DNA from: an uncultured Oscillospiraceae bacterium
Lineage (GTDB): Bacteria; Bacillota; Clostridia; Oscillospirales; Oscillospiraceae
Assembly: GCA_947589745.1 (NCBI GenBank)
Contig: CANQCS010000011.1
Location: 1-59,620 of the forward strand
Length of the DNA: 59,620 nt
Direction: 5' to 3'
Below the pieces are notes generated by a model, which was not told the origin of the DNA, made no database searches, and was given only the letters and a program-made list of their open reading frames with translations. Below are positions 56,172 to 59,620 of this stretch, one piece after another. Every line of letters starts with the position of its first letter. Positions within the stretch are counted from its first letter, which is position 1. Both the position numbers and the translations under genes were made by a program.

Positions 56172-57431
56172 ATGAGCCCAACTACGATCACCCTGCTGTT
56201 CCTGGTCTTCGCCATCGTGATGTTCATTCTGGAGAAGATCCCCCTGGGCCTGACGGCCACCATCGTGGCCATCGGCCTCAATGTCACCGGCGTGCTGGGG
56301 ACCTCCGACACCTTTGCCGGATACGTCAACAGCAACGTCATCCTCTGCGTGGGCATGTTCGTCGTGGGCCAGGCCCTCTTTGAGACCGGCATGGCCAACA
56401 AGATCGGCGGCATCGTCACCAAATTTGCCAAGAGCGAGCGCATCCTGATCATCGCCATCATGGTCATCGTCGGCGTCATGTCCGGCTTCCTCTCCAACAC
56501 CGGCACCGCCGCCGTGCTGATCCCCGTGGTGTGCGGCATCGCCGACGAGTCCGGCTACTCCCGCGGCAAGCTGCTGATGCCCCTGGTGTTCGCGGCGGCC
56601 CTGGGCGGCAACCTCTCCATCATCGGCGCCCCCGGCAACCTCATGGGCATTGAGGCCATGGAGAACCTGGGGATGCAGACCAGCTTTTTTGAGTACATCT
56701 CCGTGGGCGGCCCCATGCTGATCCTGGGCATCGTGTACTTCGCCATCATCGGCTACCGGTTCCTGCCCGACACCAAGGGCGAGGGCCAGGCCGACGCCCA
56801 GACCGATTACAGCCATGTGCCCCAATGGAAGCAGATCACCTCTCTGGTGGTGCTCATCGTGGTCATCCTGGCCATGATCTTTGAGGAGCAGATCGGCATC
56901 GCCCTCCAGGTGTCCGCCTGCGTCGGCGCGGTGTTCCTGGTGCTCACCGGCGTCATCAGCGAGAAGGCGGCCCTCCAGTCCATCGACCTGAAGGTGGTCC
57001 TGCTCTTCGGCGGCTCCCTGGCCCTGGCCAAGGCCCTGGAGACCACCGGCGCCGGCACCCTCATCGCCGACACCATCGTGGGCGCGCTGGGCGCCAACCC
57101 CAACCCCATCATCCTCCTGCTGGTCATCTTCGTGGTGGGCTGCGTGCTGACCAACTTCATGTCCAACACCGCCACCACCGCCCTGATGGTCCCCATCGCC
57201 GTGTCCCTGGCCCAGAGCCTGGGGGCCGACCCCCGGAGCATGATCATCGCCACCGTCATCTCCTGCTCCTGCGCCTACGCCACCCCCATCGGTATGCCCG
57301 CCAACACCATGGTCGTGGGCCTCGGCGGCTACAAGTTCAACGACTATGTGAAGTCCGGCCTGCCCCTGATCCTGGTGTCTTTCGTCATCTGCATGGTCCT
57401 GCTCCCCATCCTCTATCCCTTCTTCCCCTGA
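56172..57431 (+). CDS. SLC13/DASS-family dicarboxylate carrier
   Basis: The 419-residue membrane protein has the DASS layout of two repeats, each with a re-entrant loop carrying Asn-Thr-type motifs: GFLSNTGTAAVLIPVVCGIA (about 107-126) and NFMSNTATTALMVPIAVSLA (near 324-343). DASS carriers take up C4-dicarboxylates, tartrate or sulfate with sodium or by exchange. The ATG at 56172 follows AAAGGAG. The genes downstream encode a fumarase/tartrate dehydratase, so fumarate, malate or tartrate is the likely substrate. Confidence 0.93.
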   Translation: MSPTTITLLFLVFAIVMFILEKIPLGLTATIVAIGLNVTGVLGTSDTFAGYVNSNVILCVGMFVVGQALFETGMANKIGGIVTKFAKSERILIIAIMVIVGVMSGFLSNTGTAAVLIPVVCGIADESGYSRGKLLMPLVFAAALGGNLSIIGAPGNLMGIEAMENLGMQTSFFEYISVGGPMLILGIVYFAIIGYRFLPDTKGEGQADAQTDYSHVPQWKQITSLVVLIVVILAMIFEEQIGIALQVSACVGAVFLVLTGVISEKAALQSIDLKVVLLFGGSLALAKALETTGAGTLIADTIVGALGANPNPIILLLVIFVVGCVLTNFMSNTATTALMVPIAVSLAQSLGADPRSMIIATVISCSCAYATPIGMPANTMVVGLGGYKFNDYVKSGLPLILVSFVICMVLLPILYPFFP

Positions 57432-57540
57432 GTCACTTTTTCTTGAGTCACTTTTTCTTGAAAGAAAAAGTGACCAAAAAGAACTTTACTCCCGCTCCCG
57501 CCTCCGGTACCTATCCCACATTCCCGCACGGTAACGAAAG
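57432..57540 (+). repeat. Stop-abutting repeat (family 2) with a 15-base duplication
   Basis: GTCACTTTTTCTTGA occurs twice in a row, and the second copy is completed into the hairpin GTCACTTTTTCTTGAAAGAA. AAAAAGAACTTTACTCCCGC and CCCGCACGGTAACGAAAG follow. It starts at the stop of the SLC13 gene and separates it from the dehydratase genes. Confidence 0.85.
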
Positions 57541-57591
57541 CATCATCCAACCTGTCAGAAACCACACATTACATAACAAGGAGGTCATTTC

Positions 57592-58491
57592 ATGACAAAA
57601 GCAGAAAGTGTACAGCTGATGACCGACAAGATGGCCAAGTTCGTTGGCCACATCGGCATCAAGCTGCCCGACGACGTCATCGCCAAGCTGTCTGAGCTCC
57701 GGGAGAAGGAGACCAGCCCCCTGGCCAAGACCATCTACGACACCATGTTCAAGAACCAGGAGCAGGCCGTGGCCCTGCACCGCCCCAGCTGCCAGGACAC
57801 CGGCGTCCTCCAGTTCTGGGTCAAGTGCGGCGTCAACTTCCCCCTCATCGGCGAGCTGGAGGCCCTGCTGAAGGAGGCCGTGGTCAAGGCCACCTTCGCC
57901 ACTCCCCTGCGCCACAACAGTGTGGAGACCTTTGACGAGTACAACACCAAGCGCAACGTGGGCAAGGGCACGCCCACCGTCTTCTGGGACATCGTCCCCG
58001 ACGACGACCACTGCGAGATCTACGCCTACATGGCCGGCGGCGGCTGCACGCTGCCCGGCAAGGCCATGGTCCTGATGCCCGGCGCGGGCTATGAGGGCGT
58101 GACCCAGTTCGTCATGGACCAGATGACCAGCTACGGCCTGAACGCCTGCCCGCCCCTGCTGGTGGGCGTGGGCGTGGCCACCAGCGTGGAGACCGCGGCC
58201 CTGCTGTCCAAGAAGGCCCTGATGCGGCCCCTGGGCAGCCACAACCCCAACGAGCGGGCCGCCCAGATGGAGAAGCTGCTGGAGGACGGCATCAACGCCA
58301 TCGGCCTGGGTCCCCAGGGCATGAGCGGCAACTACTCCGTCATGGGCGTGCACATTGAGAACACCGCCCGCCATCCCTCCACCATCGGCGTCGCCGTCAA
58401 CGTGGGCTGCTGGTCCCACCGCCGCGGCCACGTGATCTTCGACAAGGACCTTAACGCCACTGTGACAACACATTCGGGGGTGCAGCTGTAA
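57592..58491 (+). CDS. Fumarate hydratase class I / L(+)-tartrate dehydratase, alpha subunit
   Basis: It binds the [4Fe-4S] cluster and with the beta subunit interconverts fumarate and malate or dehydrates tartrate. The 299-residue product has [18 protein letters not shown] (about 60-77) with the first cluster cysteine, [16 protein letters not shown] (near 148) and [20 protein letters not shown] (near 187). Length matches the separate alpha subunit. AAGGAGG precedes the ATG. It overlaps the beta gene by one base (TAATG). Substrate cannot be decided between fumarate and tartrate by eye; the adjacent DASS carrier and GntR genes resemble tartrate-use loci. Confidence 0.92.
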   Translation: MTKAESVQLMTDKMAKFVGHIGIKLPDDVIAKLSELREKETSPLAKTIYDTMFKNQEQAVALHRPSCQDTGVLQFWVKCGVNFPLIGELEALLKEAVVKATFATPLRHNSVETFDEYNTKRNVGKGTPTVFWDIVPDDDHCEIYAYMAGGGCTLPGKAMVLMPGAGYEGVTQFVMDQMTSYGLNACPPLLVGVGVATSVETAALLSKKALMRPLGSHNPNERAAQMEKLLEDGINAIGLGPQGMSGNYSVMGVHIENTARHPSTIGVAVNVGCWSHRRGHVIFDKDLNATVTTHSGVQL

Positions 58492-59123
58492 TGGTAGAAA
58501 TCAGAAACGGAAAGAAAGTCCTCGTAACGCCTATCACCGCGGAGGACCTGGCCGATATCAAGATCGGCGACATTGTCTGGCTGGACGGCGATCTCATGAC
58601 CTGCCGCGACGTGGCCCACCGCCGCCTGGTAGAGGGCGGCCGGGAGCTGCCCTACGACATCCGGGGCAAGGCCATTTTCCACGCCGGTCCCATCGTCCGC
58701 CCCATCGAGGGCCAGGAGGACGCCTATGAGATGGTGTCCGTGGGCCCCACCACCTCCATGCGCATGGAGAAGTTCGAGTATGAGTTCACCAAGGCCACCG
58801 GCGTCCGCGTGATCGTGGGCAAGGGCGGCATGGGCCCCAACACCGAGCGGGCCTGCAAGGAGTTCGGCGCCATCCACTGCGTGTTCCCCGCCGGCTGCGC
58901 CGTCGTGGCCGCCACCGAGGTGGAGCGCATCGCCGAGCACCACTGGGACGAGCTGGGCATGCCCGAGACCCTCTGGTGCTGCAAGGTCCACGAGTTCGGC
59001 CCCCTGATCGTCTCCATCGACACCCAGGGCCGGAACATGTTCGAGGAGAACAAGGTGGTCTTCAACCAGAAGAAGGATGCCGCCGTGGCCGAGATCTGCA
59101 AGCACGTCAGCTTCATCAAATAA
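58491..59123 (+). CDS. Fumarate hydratase class I / L(+)-tartrate dehydratase, beta subunit
   Basis: The 210-residue product carries the beta-barrel swivelling domain with [20 protein letters not shown] (about 26-45), [19 protein letters not shown], and [20 protein letters not shown] (near 107-126). It supplies the substrate-binding half of the active site. Its start overlaps the alpha stop (TAATG), so the subunits are made together. A GC hairpin follows at 59134-59165, then repeat copy H. Confidence 0.92.
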   Translation: MVEIRNGKKVLVTPITAEDLADIKIGDIVWLDGDLMTCRDVAHRRLVEGGRELPYDIRGKAIFHAGPIVRPIEGQEDAYEMVSVGPTTSMRMEKFEYEFTKATGVRVIVGKGGMGPNTERACKEFGAIHCVFPAGCAVVAATEVERIAEHHWDELGMPETLWCCKVHEFGPLIVSIDTQGRNMFEENKVVFNQKKDAAVAEICKHVSFIK

Positions 59124-59133
59124 CTTAAAAAAT

Positions 59134-59165
59134 GAGAACGGCGGGGCGCTTGCCCCGCCGTTCTC
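59134..59165. terminator. Hairpin after the dehydratase genes
   Basis: GAGAACGGCGGGGC-GCTT-GCCCCGCCGTTCTC is a perfect 14-base stem. It is preceded by AAAAAA and not followed by a U-run on the plus strand, so termination of plus-strand transcripts may be partial. Confidence 0.75.
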
Positions 59166-59289
59166 CGCCTCGGGGGCGGCAGCCCCCGGGGCCCCTCTGT
59201 CAAGGGGGTGATTTGCCTGTCCGCCGCCGGAAAATGGCGGAGGGGGGCTCCGCCCCCATCGGCCTGGGTGGGGGCTGCCGCCCCCTGCC

Positions 59290-59620
59290 TTACCCCCGGT
59301 GACTTTTTGTGCGAACAAAAAGTCACCAAAAAATCGCCAGCCCTACGGGCTGGACCCCCTTTCTTTTTGGGGGAGATTGTGGTATGGTAGGGGCCAGGGA
59401 AAGCTTTCATCGGTACTGCCCCCTTGTTTTTCCGTAGTCCAACTACTGGTTGCTCCGTTCCACTACGCAATTGATACATGTTACGTATCGAGCCGTCAAC
59501 GGAAATCTGTCCTGTGCGTAGTGGAACGGAGCAGACCGCAGTCGGACAAAGTAAAAACGACCAGCGCACCCAATGTTCGGTTTCGCCGCCCCAAGCGGCG
59601 AAACTTGCGCCGCAGCAGGA
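59290..59620 (-). repeat. Inverted-arm repeat element, copy H (cut by the window end)
   Basis: Hairpin GTGACTTTTTGTGC/GAACAAAAAGTCAC (about 59299-59327), palindrome CCAGCCCTACGGGCTGG, left-flank block with GGGAAAGCTTTCATCGG, arm 59448-59473, core with CCGTCAACGGAAATCTGTCC, inverted arm 59513-59535 and the start of the right-flank block with GTTTCGCCGC/GCGGCGAAAC. No gene is seen from 59166 to the end. Confidence 0.88.

Noticed and set aside
1-59620. CRISPR arrays
   Set aside because: No evenly spaced short direct repeats with unique spacers; the only regular array is the 100-base tandem repeat, which has no spacers, and no cas gene is present.

Overview
The window looks like a chromosomal stretch of a GC-rich, anaerobic, spore-forming Clostridia member, most likely an Oscillospiraceae-type gut bacterium (Flavonifractor/Pseudoflavonifractor/Lawsonibacter-like). 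The evidence is a complete spoIIIA operon, a 24-codon spoVM gene, a SPOCS/LysM spore protein, YtvI, a SCIFF peptide with its radical-SAM maturase, a T-box leader and SigE-type promoters. The taxonomic placement is inference; no rRNA or marker phylogeny was possible.

Layout. 0.6-7.5 kb: minus-strand housekeeping cluster dxs - tlyA - nadK - argR - recN, split between dxs and tlyA by a repeat element carrying a GNAT gene. 8-12.1 kb: MATE exporter, methionine gamma-lyase-like protein and Orn/Lys/Arg decarboxylase. 12.1-14.7 kb: SCIFF locus with a kinase-like gene between precursor and maturase. 14.8-19 kb: SPOCS/LysM protein, spoVM and a small membrane protein (minus); ECF sigma factor and membrane partner (plus). 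19.1-21.8 kb: AEC transporter, orphan half-macrodomain and amidohydrolase. 22-26.5 kb: two-subunit serine dehydratase, AAC(6')-like acetyltransferase inside a repeat, O-acetylhomoserine sulfhydrylase. 26.6-31.6 kb: spoIIIAA-AH. 31.8-36.7 kb: 5'-nucleotidase with SLH repeats interrupted by an amber codon, and a BlaI/BlaR1-like pair. 37.5-41.8 kb: T-box leader, LeuA-like enzyme lacking the usual metal ligands, and a TIM-barrel/acyl-CoA ligase fusion. 42.6-46 kb: aspartate kinase, homoserine dehydrogenase and an ACT-domain protein. 46.1-54.3 kb: YtvI, acyl-CoA synthetase, tRNA-Arg, cytidine deaminase, lipoprotein deacetylase, SirTM/macrodomain pair. 54.5-59.1 kb: two GntR regulators, an SLC13 carrier and a two-subunit fumarase/tartrate dehydratase.

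The most striking content is in the spaces between genes. Seven copies (A-F and H) of a 0.5-1.4 kb repeat family share an inverted arm with core TTGCTCCGTTCCACTACGCA and a palindrome-rich flank. Copies without cargo hold a short or variable core between the arms. Two copies hold AT-rich acetyltransferase genes instead, as a cassette system would. A second family of about 90 bp begins at or within a few bases of the stop codon of eight genes, including inside the spoIIIA operon. No transposase or integrase was found in the window, so if these elements move they must be mobilised in trans.
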